Shown: positions 36,935 to 45,933, counted from the stretch's first letter. The stretch is 64,000 nucleotides of DNA from Thermoleophilia bacterium (GCA_016650125.1 JAENWT010000006.1:62001-126000), one strand, 5' to 3'. A program made the numbers and translations. The notes: generated from the letters alone by a model not told the origin.

Positions 36935-38728
36935 ATGGAGCCTTCCGCGAGTCCCGACGTCCAAGCCCCTCAGTCGATCGCCCCGGGTACCCCGGGCGAC
37001 GGCCTGATCCTCAATCCGTCGACCTATTCGGCGGCGCACCTCGATCCGGCCGACGAGGCCCGGCTCAAGGGCATGATCGACTGGTTCGAGAATCGCGGCA
37101 AGAAGACGCTCAAGGACCACGACCGCGATCAGACCTGGTACTCGGACTTCCTCGGGATGCAGGCCGATCTCGGGATCTTCTCCAGCTTTCTGACGCCGGC
37201 CCGCGACGGTGACGGCGATCCGGAGAAGCGCTGGGATACCCAACGGATCTGCGCCTTCAACGAGCTCTCCGCGTTCTACGGACTGCCCTACTGGTACACG
37301 TGGCAGGTCTCGATCCTCGGGCTCGGCCCGATCTTCCAGTCGGAGAACGAAGGGGCCCGGAAGCGGGCCGCCGACGAGCTCGCCGACGGTTCGATCTTCG
37401 CCTTCGGCCTTTCCGAGCGGGAGCACGGCGCCGACATCTATTCGACCGACATGGTGCTCCGTCCGGCCGGTGACGACGGGGCGGGGGAGACCTACACCGC
37501 GACCGGTGGCAAGTACTACATCGGCAACGGCAACGAAGCGGCGATGGTTTCGGTCTTCGGCCGGGTTGACGGCATCGAGGGGGCGGACGGTTACGCCTTC
37601 TTCGCCGCGAACTCGCAGCACGCGAACTACGAGCTGGTCCGCAACGTCGTCAACTCGCAGAGTTACGTCTCGCAGTTCAACCTGAACGCGTATCCGGTCG
37701 AGTCGGCCGACCTCCTCCACACCGGGCCGGGCGCCTTCGACGCGGCCCTGAACACGGTCAACATCGGCAAGTTCAACCTCGGCTTCGCTTCGATCGGCAT
37801 CTGCGAGCACGCCTTCTGGGAGGCGATCACGCACGCCGACTCACGCGTGCTCTACGGCATGAAGGTGACCGATTTCCCGCATGTCAGTCAGGCCTTCACC
37901 GACGCCTTCGCCCGGCTGGTCGCGATGAAGCTCTTCGCCAACCGGTCGATCGACTATTTCCGCACCGCTTCGCTCGAAGACCGGCGCTACCTGCTGTTCA
38001 ACCCGCTGACCAAGATGAAGGTGACGACCGAAGGCGAGCGCGTGGTCGACCTGCTCTGGGACGTGATCGCCGCCAAGGGATTCGAGCGGGACATGTGGTT
38101 CGAGATGGCGGCCCGCGACATCCGGGCGCTGCCGAAGCTGGAAGGCACGGTCCACGTGAACATGGCGCTCGTACTCAAGTTCATGGGCTCCTACCTGTTC
38201 AACGCCGATCCCGACCTGGCCCCGCCGGCCCGAGCTCTCGAACCTGGCGACGACGACTTCCTCTTCCGACAGGGACCCGCCCGGGGCCTCGGCAAGATCC
38301 GCTTCAGCCCGTGGCAGGACGCCTTCGAGCCTTTCGCCGACGTGCCGAACGTCGCTCTCTTCGTCGAGAAGGCGGAGTCCTTCAAGCAGTTCCTGGTCGA
38401 TGCCGGGCCGGACGAAGCACAGCAGAAGGACCTCGACTACCTGCTGACCCTCGGCGAGATCTTCACCCTGATCCCCTACGGCCAGCTGATCTGCGAGCAG
38501 GCGGCATTCATCGGCCTGCCGCTCGACACGCTCGACCAGATCTTCGACGTCCTGATCCGTGACTTCTCGGCCTATGCCGCAGAACTCCACGGCAAGACTT
38601 CGACGACCGAAGCCCAGCAAGACTGGGCGCGGAGCGCCATTACAAAGCCTGTCGTGGACCGGGACCGATTCAACGCGGTCTGGGAAAAGACCCGGGCCCT
38701 GGCCGGCGGCTACGAGATGCGCCCTTGA
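36935..38728 (+). CDS. Acyl-CoA dehydrogenase/oxidase family protein
   Basis: The product is 597 aa. The flavin-contact region reads FGLSEREHGADIY followed by TATGGKYYIGNG, equivalent to the TE/GSD and KxxITN motifs of acyl-CoA dehydrogenases. Helical C-terminal domains continue to the end. The length is closer to long FadE or acyl-CoA oxidase forms. It starts 24 bp after formate dehydrogenase and may be co-transcribed with it. Acyl substrate is unknown, and the catalytic base could not be placed with certainty. Confidence 0.8.
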   Translation: MEPSASPDVQAPQSIAPGTPGDGLILNPSTYSAAHLDPADEARLKGMIDWFENRGKKTLKDHDRDQTWYSDFLGMQADLGIFSSFLTPARDGDGDPEKRWDTQRICAFNELSAFYGLPYWYTWQVSILGLGPIFQSENEGARKRAADELADGSIFAFGLSEREHGADIYSTDMVLRPAGDDGAGETYTATGGKYYIGNGNEAAMVSVFGRVDGIEGADGYAFFAANSQHANYELVRNVVNSQSYVSQFNLNAYPVESADLLHTGPGAFDAALNTVNIGKFNLGFASIGICEHAFWEAITHADSRVLYGMKVTDFPHVSQAFTDAFARLVAMKLFANRSIDYFRTASLEDRRYLLFNPLTKMKVTTEGERVVDLLWDVIAAKGFERDMWFEMAARDIRALPKLEGTVHVNMALVLKFMGSYLFNADPDLAPPARALEPGDDDFLFRQGPARGLGKIRFSPWQDAFEPFADVPNVALFVEKAESFKQFLVDAGPDEAQQKDLDYLLTLGEIFTLIPYGQLICEQAAFIGLPLDTLDQIFDVLIRDFSAYAAELHGKTSTTEAQQDWARSAITKPVVDRDRFNAVWEKTRALAGGYEMRP

Positions 38729-38837
38729 GACTCCGGCCTCTGGATGTACGGATTCGTACGCGGGGCGGTGCTATCGTTTCCGTGATGGGGGCCACATTGG
38801 CACCCGCCATGACCAAACAGGGATGAGGAGAATCACA

Positions 38838-41597
38838 ATGGGTGGAGTTCTGAGTACGCGTCACGTCACGCTGTCGATTGCCGTTCTGGGGCTCTTGTCC
38901 CTCCTCGTGATGTCGGTCGGCATGACTGCCCGTGCAGACGCGGCGAAGAAGCCGAAGGCCGTGGTCAAGCTGGTCTTGAAGACCGCGGGCCAGTCAGAAC
39001 TCTCCAAGGGCAAAGTGCGAGTGACCGCCAAGGCGAAGAAGCCGCGCAAGGCGCGCAGCCACAAGGTCAAGCTGGCGGTCAAGCTCACGGTCGGCAAGAA
39101 GACCATCAAGAACGCCGGTCACGCCAAGGCCCGCCTGAAGAAGGGCACCAAGAAGATCTCGATCAAACTGAGCGCCGCTGCGAAGAAGCTGGCCAAGGTC
39201 TGCGGAACTCCGACTGTCTCCGTCACCTCGCGGTCGACCGTGGTCCAGGTCAAGAAGGGCAAGCGTTCGAAGAAGTCGAACCGGTCCGGTTCGGCCAAGC
39301 GCAAGCTCAAGAAGGCCGCTTCGTTCTGTGAGACGCCCGTGGAGCTCTTCCCGGTTCCGGCGACCATCGATCTGGCGTCGGCCGACCGCTGCGACTTCAT
39401 CACGCAGGGCACCGCACCCGACACCGAGTGCCTGTTCCCATACCCGAACGATTACTTCACCAAGGCCGATTCGACCACCGACACCGGCCTGCGTCTCAAC
39501 CTCAACATCAATTCGATGCCGGCCAACGCAGGTGGTACTCACATCAATCCGGCTGACATCAACAAGAGCGACGGTTTCAGCCCGGGCGCCCCGGTCATCA
39601 CTCAGGTACCCGGTCTCGACAATCCGACGGCTTTCGACCAGAGCGGCATCGTGTCGATCAAGGAGAAGTCCAGCTACGCCGCCGCCGACCAGCCGATCGT
39701 CGTGATCGACGCAGCCACCGGTGTCCGCGAGCCGATCTGGGCAGAGCTGGACTCGAACGCCGGCAGTGCGGCCCAGACCGATCTCGAGATTCATCTCAAC
39801 AAGAACCTGATCGAAGGCCACCGCTACATCGTCGCGATGCGCGATTTGCGCCGGGCCGATGGCAGCACGATCGAAACGCCCGACGGCTTCAAGCTTTATC
39901 GCGACAATCAGGTCACCGGCAACGCGCTGATCGAATCGCGCCGCGCGGGCTTCGAAGACATCTTCACCAAGCTCGGTGCTGCCGGCATCGCAAGGGACAA
40001 CCTCTACATGGCCTGGGACTTCACTGTGGCCAGCACGAGGAACCTGACCGAGCCCATGCTCGACATCCGCGACAGGGCTTTCTCGCTGCTCGGAGACAAC
40101 AACCTCGCCGACGGCATCCAGGATGGTGTGGCTCCTGACTTCGCGATCAACCCGATTGACGGCAACGACGCCGTCAACGGACGAGACGGCATCATCAACT
40201 ACCCGCTGAGTCCGGTCCCGGGCAGTGGTAATGGCGTGGAGAACATCCGCACCATTAACGGCACCTTCCAGGTTCCTTGCTACCTCGACACCACGGGCAC
40301 GACCGACACCGACGACGGCGACAACTACATCAACGGTTGCCCGGCGGGCTCGAGGTTCAAGCTCGATGCGGACGGACTGCCGATCCGCACGCCGGGCAAG
40401 TTCATGACCGCGCGTTTCACCTGCAACATCCCGCGCTCAGCCGCGCAGGATGGACCGGGGCCGGGCGATCAGGACCTTCAGGTCACCACTCCGGTCAGGA
40501 CATCTCTCTACGGTCACGGCCTCTTCGGCGACTTCACCGAGGGCAACACCGGTGACGTACGCAAGCTCGGCAACGACCACGGCGTGATGGTCTGCGCCAC
40601 CGACTGGAGCGGCATGGCCGAGGACGACGTCGGCCCGTCGGCCATTCCGGCACTGGCGGACATGTCGAATTTCACGACGATCCCCGACCGGCTCCAGCAG
40701 GGCTTCCTCAACTTCCTGTACCTCGGAAGGCTGATGAAGACCACGGTCGCCCAGGGTGGGTTCGCCAGCGACCCGGCCTTCCAGGACGACGCCGGCGCTC
40801 AGTTCTTCGACGACGACGACCTGTCCTACTACGGCAACAGCCAGGGCGGCATCGCCGGTGGCGCGCTGACGGCGATCGCACCCGATTTCACCAGGTCGGT
40901 CCTTTACGTTCCCGGCATGCGCTACGCGGAGCTCCTGCCCCGCAGCGTCGACTTCGACGACTATGCCTTGATCCTGTATCCGTCCTATCCGATTGAGAGG
41001 ACGAGGCCGCTGCTGCTCACCATGATCCAGAGCATGTGGGACCGCGGCGAGCCGAACGGCTACGCCAATCACATGACCAGCAATCCGCTGCCGAACACGC
41101 CGGCACACAAGGTCCTGATCGAGATGGCGTACGGCGACCACCAGGTCACCAGTGTCACCACCGAAGCCGAGGCACGGACGATCGGGGCGCCGCTCCGCCA
41201 GCCGGCGATCGACACCAACCGCATCCAGCCCGGGCTGATCGAGCCCTGGTTCGGCATGGACACCCTGGGTGACCTGGGAGGACCCGCCGCCGACGGCAGC
41301 GGCATGTTCGTCTGGGACATCGGCCCGAAGCGGACTAGCCCGCCCGGACTTCCGTTCCCCGGAGTCCTATGGGGGACCCAGCCGCCACCGCTGACGAATA
41401 CGACTGCGCCAACCACGAGCACAAGCGGAGTGGATCCGGATCTGTCGCTCGGTTACGGAATCGACCCGCACGACACGGTGATCCGCCAGACGCCCGACAC
41501 CAGGGAGCAGATCGCGGCCTTCATGGAGGAGAACGGGCAGATCATCGATCCGTGCGGTGCCGACCCCTGTTACGCAGCGGGTTGGACCGGACCCTGA
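38838..41597 (+). CDS. Large secreted alpha/beta-hydrolase-like protein with Lys-rich N-domain
   Basis: The product is 919 aa from the ATG at 38838, which has GAGGAG upstream; the frame runs farther upstream into the previous gene. A signal peptide ends near ARADAAKK. Residues about 35-160 are very Lys-rich. The body begins at RCDFITQG and includes LYGHGLFGDF. Putative nucleophile Ser668 lies in YYGNSQGGIAGGALTAIAPD, and a candidate catalytic His is in MAYGDHQVT. It is a paralog of the protein at 49297-51768. A secreted lipase or esterase is likely; the substrate is unknown. Confidence 0.75.
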   Translation: MGGVLSTRHVTLSIAVLGLLSLLVMSVGMTARADAAKKPKAVVKLVLKTAGQSELSKGKVRVTAKAKKPRKARSHKVKLAVKLTVGKKTIKNAGHAKARLKKGTKKISIKLSAAAKKLAKVCGTPTVSVTSRSTVVQVKKGKRSKKSNRSGSAKRKLKKAASFCETPVELFPVPATIDLASADRCDFITQGTAPDTECLFPYPNDYFTKADSTTDTGLRLNLNINSMPANAGGTHINPADINKSDGFSPGAPVITQVPGLDNPTAFDQSGIVSIKEKSSYAAADQPIVVIDAATGVREPIWAELDSNAGSAAQTDLEIHLNKNLIEGHRYIVAMRDLRRADGSTIETPDGFKLYRDNQVTGNALIESRRAGFEDIFTKLGAAGIARDNLYMAWDFTVASTRNLTEPMLDIRDRAFSLLGDNNLADGIQDGVAPDFAINPIDGNDAVNGRDGIINYPLSPVPGSGNGVENIRTINGTFQVPCYLDTTGTTDTDDGDNYINGCPAGSRFKLDADGLPIRTPGKFMTARFTCNIPRSAAQDGPGPGDQDLQVTTPVRTSLYGHGLFGDFTEGNTGDVRKLGNDHGVMVCATDWSGMAEDDVGPSAIPALADMSNFTTIPDRLQQGFLNFLYLGRLMKTTVAQGGFASDPAFQDDAGAQFFDDDDLSYYGNSQGGIAGGALTAIAPDFTRSVLYVPGMRYAELLPRSVDFDDYALILYPSYPIERTRPLLLTMIQSMWDRGEPNGYANHMTSNPLPNTPAHKVLIEMAYGDHQVTSVTTEAEARTIGAPLRQPAIDTNRIQPGLIEPWFGMDTLGDLGGPAADGSGMFVWDIGPKRTSPPGLPFPGVLWGTQPPPLTNTTAPTTSTSGVDPDLSLGYGIDPHDTVIRQTPDTREQIAAFMEENGQIIDPCGADPCYAAGWTGP

Positions 41598-41611
41598 GCT
41601 AAACCAGTCTT

Positions 41612-41642
41612 CCGGCCCCGCCGCTTCGGGCGGCGGGGCCGG
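41612..41642. terminator. Strong hairpin between convergent genes
   Basis: A 13-bp perfect GC-only stem (CCGGCCCCGCCGC and its complement) closes the loop TTCGG. It lies 14 bp after the secreted hydrolase stop and just before the convergent MBL gene end, so it can stop transcription from both sides. No long T-run is present. Confidence 0.75.
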
Positions 41643-41647
41643 ATGTA

Positions 41648-42394
41648 TTACTTCCGGGTGATCTGGGACCCGCCGGTGATCGCGTCGGTCCCGTCCGGGA
41701 ACCGGACCCAGGCCTTGTTCGTGCCGTCGTAGTCCGGCGCCCAGAGGACGAGCGTCGCTTCGCCCTTCTGGTTGACCTCGCATGTTTCGTCGCCCTCGGG
41801 GTCGAGTCCGCGCCAGACGCGCACGAACGGGTTGTCCTCCCACTCGTCGGCGACTGTGCTCGGCTCCTTGTGCCCCGGGTGGATCCTGGTCTCCGGCGGC
41901 AGGGTCATCAGGCGCTCCATGATCGAGTGCTTGAGATCCTCGAAGCCGGTGGCGCCGGGCGCCATCGTGCCGCCGACCGTGCCCTTGAAAATCACGTCGG
42001 CGGTGACCACGTCGGTGCCGTTGATCAGGAAGGCGAAGTGCCCGGCGGCGTGGCCGGGCGTGAAGATCGCTTCAACCGAGAGCCCGCCGGTCTTCACGAC
42101 GTCGCCGTCGCCGAGGATCTGGTCGACCTCGAAGTCGACCCGTTCGGCGGTGATCTCGTGGGCGAGGATGGGGACGCCCCGCTCCTTGGCAAGTTCGCCC
42201 AGCCCGACCACGTGATCCCAGTGGTCGTGGGTGAGCAGGATGTGGGTCAGGTTGAGGCCCTCGCGATCGACCCGCTCGAGCAGGGGTTCGATCACGCCGT
42301 TGCTGTCGATCAGCACGGCGTCGCCGCCGGGCTCGTCAGTCACGAGGTAAGCGTTCGAAAGCCAATCGGCCTGTTCAACTCGCTGAATGATCAT
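41648..42394 (-). CDS. MBL-fold metallo-hydrolase (possible S-formylmycothiol hydrolase role)
   Basis: The product is 248 aa. The dinuclear zinc motif is THDHWDH (His56, His58, Asp60, His61), with further ligands in GHAAGH and HPGHKEPS. The ATG at 42394 was chosen over the longer frame from 42439, which lacks homology. It lies 77 bp downstream of a class III-like alcohol dehydrogenase gene on the same strand, the same order as mycobacterial mscR and its MBL neighbour, so it may hydrolyse the thiol-formyl product. That role is inferred from context; glyoxalase II-like activity is an alternative. Confidence 0.82.
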   Translation of the reverse strand: MIIQRVEQADWLSNAYLVTDEPGGDAVLIDSNGVIEPLLERVDREGLNLTHILLTHDHWDHVVGLGELAKERGVPILAHEITAERVDFEVDQILGDGDVVKTGGLSVEAIFTPGHAAGHFAFLINGTDVVTADVIFKGTVGGTMAPGATGFEDLKHSIMERLMTLPPETRIHPGHKEPSTVADEWEDNPFVRVWRGLDPEGDETCEVNQKGEATLVLWAPDYDGTNKAWVRFPDGTDAITGGSQITRK

Positions 42395-42471
42395 CGGTGG
42401 GGTCCTTTTCGATTGCTTTGGCCGCGGTTTCCTATCCATGCCACGGGAAACCGTTGCCAGAGTGTTTTTGG

Positions 42472-43578
42472 CTAGTTGAAGTGGATGACGCTGCGGATGC
42501 CGTCCTGGGCTTCCATCAGTTCGAATCCCCGGTTGACCTCGTCCAGGGTCAGGTCGTGTGAGAGAAAGGGGTCGACGTCGAGCTTGCCGTCCAGGTAGAG
42601 CTCGATCAGCTCCGGCACCTGGTCGCGGCCCTTGACCCCGCCGAAAGAAGACCCGGCGACCCGCCGGCCGGTGATCAGCCAGCGCGGGATGATATCGAGC
42701 GTCTCGCCTTTGCCGGCGACGCCGGCGATCGTGCAGAGGCCCCAGGCCATGCGGGCGGATTCGACCGCCTGCTCCATGACCTTGACCAGACCGGTCGCCT
42801 CGAAGGTGAAATCGGCGCCGTAACCGCCGGTCAGGTCGAGGATCCGCTGGACGGTGTGTTCGTCGCCCTTCATCAGGTCAGTGGCGCCCTGGACCCTCGC
42901 CATCTCGAGCCGTTCGTCGGAGAGGTCGACGCAGATGATCCGGTCGGCTCCCTGGAGGCGGCAGCCGGCCACCGCGCCGAGTCCGACCATGCCGGCACCG
43001 AAGACGGCGCAAGTCGAGCCTTCGCTGACCCCGGCGGTGAACATCGCCGCGCCGAGTCCGGTGGAGAGGCCGCAGGCGAAGAGGCAGGCCCGGTCGAGTG
43101 GGGCATCCGGATTGATCTTCGCGAGGGCGATCTCCGGCATCACCGTGTATTCGGCGAAGGTCGAGGTGCCCATGAAGTGGCGGATGTCCTCGCCGCCGCG
43201 CGAAAGCCGGGTGGTGCCGTCGGGCAGGTGCCCGAGGCCCTGCTCCGCCCGGATTGCCATGCAGAGGTTGGTTCGCGGGTCGACGCAATGCACACATTCG
43301 CGGCACTGCGGTGAGAACAGGGTGACGACGTGGTCACCGACCACAAGCGAGCTGACGCCGTCGCCGACCGCTTCGACCACGCCGGCGCCTTCGTGCCCCA
43401 GCACGGCCGGCGCGTATCCGGACGGGTCGGCGCCAGAGGCCGTGTAAAGGTCGGTGTGGCACACGCCGCAGGCCTCGAGCCGCACCAGCACTTCACCCGC
43501 CTGGGGCTCGGCCAGGTCCACCTCCTGGACCACGAGTGGTTGACCGAACTCCTCGAGAACCGCCGCTCGCATCTTCAT
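42472..43578 (-). CDS. Class III-like zinc alcohol dehydrogenase, possible mycothiol-dependent formaldehyde dehydrogenase
   Basis: The product is 368 aa. Catalytic zinc motifs are CGVCHTDLY, LGHEGAGVVE and the Cys in FACGLSTGLGAA. Structural zinc is in CRECVHCVDPRTNLC. NAD-binding GAGMVGLGAV is intact. The whole matches FrmA/MscR and NDMA-dependent alcohol dehydrogenases. A second ATG lies 6 nt after the first. The MBL hydrolase follows it on the same strand. Formaldehyde-thiol oxidation is likely but not proven. Confidence 0.85.
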   Translation of the reverse strand: MKMRAAVLEEFGQPLVVQEVDLAEPQAGEVLVRLEACGVCHTDLYTASGADPSGYAPAVLGHEGAGVVEAVGDGVSSLVVGDHVVTLFSPQCRECVHCVDPRTNLCMAIRAEQGLGHLPDGTTRLSRGGEDIRHFMGTSTFAEYTVMPEIALAKINPDAPLDRACLFACGLSTGLGAAMFTAGVSEGSTCAVFGAGMVGLGAVAGCRLQGADRIICVDLSDERLEMARVQGATDLMKGDEHTVQRILDLTGGYGADFTFEATGLVKVMEQAVESARMAWGLCTIAGVAGKGETLDIIPRWLITGRRVAGSSFGGVKGRDQVPELIELYLDGKLDVDPFLSHDLTLDEVNRGFELMEAQDGIRSVIHFN

Positions 43579-43593
43579 GCGCCGATCCTAGAT

Positions 43594-43692
43594 GAACTGG
43601 GTCGGTTCCAATCGCAACGACCGAATGAAACCGACCCAGTTCGGGGACTCCGCGGCCAATCGTGGTTCTGGGTCGGTTTCCATCGCAACGAG
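43594..43692. repeat. Tripartite intergenic repeat between divergent genes
   Basis: Two direct copies of CTGGGTCGGTT-N-CCATCGCAACGA-type sequence (43595-43620 and 43667-43692) flank an inverted copy (43627-43642). The 14-bp arms GAACTGGGTCGGTT (43594-43607) and its exact complement (43629-43642) form a hairpin with a 21-nt loop. It lies between the alcohol dehydrogenase and L,D-transpeptidase start codons, so it may bind a regulator of both. Confidence 0.6.
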
Positions 43693-43744
43693 AGACCGGA
43701 ACAGACCCGGTTGTCCTGTCCTTTGGGTGGCGTAGGCTGAGGCG

Positions 43745-44944
43745 GTGATTTCGTCCCGTCTGCCAAAGCCCTCGAGGGTTCACCGGAGCCGTGCCTTCCT
43801 CGCCGGAGGCGTCGTAACCGTCCTGTTGCTTGGCGGCTGCGGATCTTCGGACGACGACTCCGGCAAGGACGGTGGCGAAACGGTCGCCCAGAACGACGTC
43901 AAGGTTTACTTCATGGCGGGCGAACAGTTCAAGCCGCTGGACCATCAGGTCGACGGGTCGGGCTCGACCCCGCGAGAGGCCACCGAAGCGCTGCTGGACG
44001 GCCCGGAGGAAGTCGATCCGGCCGCGGCCGCCAAGGAGGACATCGAGACCCTGATTCCTCCGGGCACCAAGGTCGAAAAACTCAAAGTCGACGATTCCGG
44101 CGACGCGGAGGTCGACCTCTCGAAAGATTTCCTCGACGACATTCCCGCCAAAGCCGCGGGGCGCACCGCGGCCGAAGACGACGAAGTGACCGGCCGGCTC
44201 GGCCAGGTCACCTACACGCTGACTTCGTTCGAGAAGATCAATTCGGTCAAGGTGCGCTCGGGCGGCGTGACCGTCGAGGCGCCGGCCCCGAGGACCTCCG
44301 GAGGCGTCTCTCCCGAAACCGAGCAGGAGCGCGCCGATTACTCCAAGCCGCCGGCGGTGCCACGGACCCCGAAGGTGAGGGGTGGCGGGGGCGGAGCCGA
44401 GCCGGGAACGATGTCGCTGCAGCGCAAGCTCGCCGGCCTGGGCTACTTGCCGTCCAGCGGGGTCGACGGCGTCGCGGGATACCAGACCGAGCAGGCCGTG
44501 ATGGCGTTCCAGGCGTGGGAGGGACTGACCCGGGACGGCGACGCCGGACCGCAGACTCGGTCGGCGCTGAAGACTGCGAAGCGGCCCAAACCTTCGGTGA
44601 AGCGGCCGAACCGCTTCATGGAGGTCCACATCAGCCGGGGCGTGCTGCTGCTGGTCAAGGACGGCCGGGCGAAACGGGCGATCCACGTCTCCGGCGGCGG
44701 ATCCGGGACCGAGACCCCGACCGGGCGGTATCGGGTCTTCCGCAAGGAGCTGATGTCGTGGTCGGTGCCGTTCAGCACCTGGCTGCCCTACGCCTCGTAC
44801 TTCAACAACGGCATCGCTTTCCACGAATACCCCGACGTGCCGCCCTACCCGGTGTCCCACGGCTGTGTCCGGGTCCCGACTCCCGAGTCCAAGCGGGTCT
44901 ACGACTTCGCCCGCATGAACAGGGTCGTCGTCGTCCGTTCCTGA
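43745..44944 (+). CDS. Lipoprotein L,D-transpeptidase with GerMN and peptidoglycan-binding domains
   Basis: The product is 399 aa from a GTG start. A lipobox (LLLGGC, Cys32) anchors it outside the membrane. A GerMN domain (about 55-180) is followed by a PG_binding_1 domain (SLQRKLAGLGYLPSSGVDG, FQAWEGLTRDG) at about 220-280 and a C-terminal YkuD domain with the SHGCVRVP motif (Cys374). YkuD enzymes make 3-3 peptidoglycan cross-links. The combination of GerMN, peptidoglycan binding and YkuD in one chain is unusual. It acts in the cell wall. Confidence 0.9.
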   Translation: MISSRLPKPSRVHRSRAFLAGGVVTVLLLGGCGSSDDDSGKDGGETVAQNDVKVYFMAGEQFKPLDHQVDGSGSTPREATEALLDGPEEVDPAAAAKEDIETLIPPGTKVEKLKVDDSGDAEVDLSKDFLDDIPAKAAGRTAAEDDEVTGRLGQVTYTLTSFEKINSVKVRSGGVTVEAPAPRTSGGVSPETEQERADYSKPPAVPRTPKVRGGGGGAEPGTMSLQRKLAGLGYLPSSGVDGVAGYQTEQAVMAFQAWEGLTRDGDAGPQTRSALKTAKRPKPSVKRPNRFMEVHISRGVLLLVKDGRAKRAIHVSGGGSGTETPTGRYRVFRKELMSWSVPFSTWLPYASYFNNGIAFHEYPDVPPYPVSHGCVRVPTPESKRVYDFARMNRVVVVRS

Positions 44945-45032
44945 TTACCGACAATCCTGATCAACTTTGCGCACTGTGGAGCCTGCGGCGGCCTGAGATA
45001 ATCCGGTCTCCAGCAACCGAGTGGAGGGCAGG

Positions 45033-45320
45033 ATGGAAGCGAGCAACGATCTCAGGGACCAGGCGGTCAAGAACCTCAAGGCCAAGCAGTCATTCAAGTT
45101 CCAGGTGATCACCTGGGCGGGCGTCAGCATCTTCCTCATCGCGATTTGGGCGATCGCTGATCGCGGCTTCTTCTGGCCAATAATCCCGATCGCCGCATGG
45201 GGCCTCTTCGGACTGGTGCCGCAGGGCTGGCGGTTGTACCACGGCGATGGAATGAACGAAGAACAGATCCAGAAGGAAATGGACCGTATTAACAGCGATC
45301 TGGGCAGCGGCTCAAGCTGA
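45033..45320 (+). CDS. Small 2TM-domain membrane protein
   Basis: The product is 95 aa. Two hydrophobic segments (FQVITWAGVSIFLIAIWAIA and FFWPIIPIAAWGLFGLV) are joined by a short turn, with charged ends, matching the 2TM domain family (PF13239). The ATG at 45033 has GGAGG five bases upstream; a GTG start at 45021 is possible but would put the Shine-Dalgarno sequence inside the gene. The role is unknown. Confidence 0.8.
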   Translation: MEASNDLRDQAVKNLKAKQSFKFQVITWAGVSIFLIAIWAIADRGFFWPIIPIAAWGLFGLVPQGWRLYHGDGMNEEQIQKEMDRINSDLGSGSS

Positions 45321-45599
45321 GCCCAACCCTGGTTTTCGGTCTACCGCGGGGGCGGGCAAAACTGGAATCAGGAGAACTAGCCCCTGGTGTTTTGCCCTAT
45401 CTCCGCCATCAAAACTTTGCATCAGGCACCGAATTTGCCTTACAAGCAATCCGGTGTTTGCTGCAGTGAATGGCCTACCCGTGAGCGGTACCGGGTCAAG
45501 TCAAATCGCTTCACCGGCTCGCTTACTTCTCGCCAGCCACGCCCAGGACGTCCCCGGACACCACCCGCTTGCGTTCTTTGAACGGCAGAGCACCGGGAG

Positions 45600-45669
45600 C
45601 CCGCAAAGAGGGAACTGATCGGGATTGTGCCGACTATTTCGGCACAATCCCGATCGGTTCGCTTGCGGG
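45600..45669. repeat. Long hairpin, 21-bp stem plus outer 7-bp stem
   Basis: Arms 45613-45633 and 45639-45659 pair over 21 positions with a single G-T wobble around the loop CTATT. An outer pair CCCGCAA (45600-45606) and TTGCGGG (45663-45669) extends it. It contains GATCGGGATTGTGCC in one arm. This is far longer than a typical terminator. Confidence 0.7.
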
Positions 45670-45689
45670 TTCGAAGTGACCGGGATCGA

Positions 45690-45719
45690 GGCCACATAGT
45701 GGCCCTTATCCGGGCCACT
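45690..45719. repeat. Overlapping short hairpins GGCCAC/GTGGCC and AGTGGCCC/GGGCCACT
   Basis: GGCCAC-ATA-GTGGCC (45690-45704) overlaps AGTGGCCC-TTATCC-GGGCCACT (45698-45719). The two are mutually exclusive foldings of the same segment, as in a switch or attenuator, though nothing else supports that function. Confidence 0.5.
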
Positions 45720-45803
45720 TCTCCGAAATCACCCCGAAAAACGGCGACCCGAGGCTCACGATCTCAGCCTTTCCGACAGCCTCCCGTAAGTGGTGCACGG
45801 GGG

Positions 45804-45913
45804 CTGCCTGCGAGCGGCTGGCGAGGAGTAAAGGCAGGGAATGACCGCGATCGTACCCACGTACTTGAGCTGTCATTCCCTGCCGTCGACGAAGCCAGGC
45901 GCCGCGCAGGCAG
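45804..45913. repeat. Imperfect 42-bp inverted repeat downstream of glnN
   Basis: Arm 45804-45845 pairs with 45872-45913. The inner 13 bp are perfect (GGCAGGGAATGAC with GTCATTCCCTGCC), the outer CTGCCTGCG/CGCGCAGGCAG ends pair well, and the middle is imperfect. The loop is 26 nt. It starts 21 nt past the glnN stop on the minus strand, so it could protect or end that mRNA. Confidence 0.6.
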
Positions 45914-45933
45914 TTTCCGGGCGCCGCTTGCCT

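Larger units (their letters stand above)
45321..45933. other. 613-bp gene-free region with dense inverted repeats, between convergent genes
   Basis: No coding frame with recognisable protein character is visible. The region holds several strong inverted repeats, listed separately (45600-45669, 45690-45719, 45804-45913). It lies between the convergent 2TM gene and glnN, so some hairpins probably end transcription, but there are more and longer ones than that needs. A decayed mobile element, an intergenic repeat family or a structured RNA is possible. Confidence 0.5.

Noticed and set aside
43594-43692. Possible CRISPR-like repeats
   Set aside because: There are only three copies, one inverted, with no equal spacers and no cas genes nearby.
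45613-45659. Simple rho-independent terminator
   Set aside because: The stem is 21 bp and no T-run follows on either strand close to a gene end, so I listed it as an unexplained hairpin instead.
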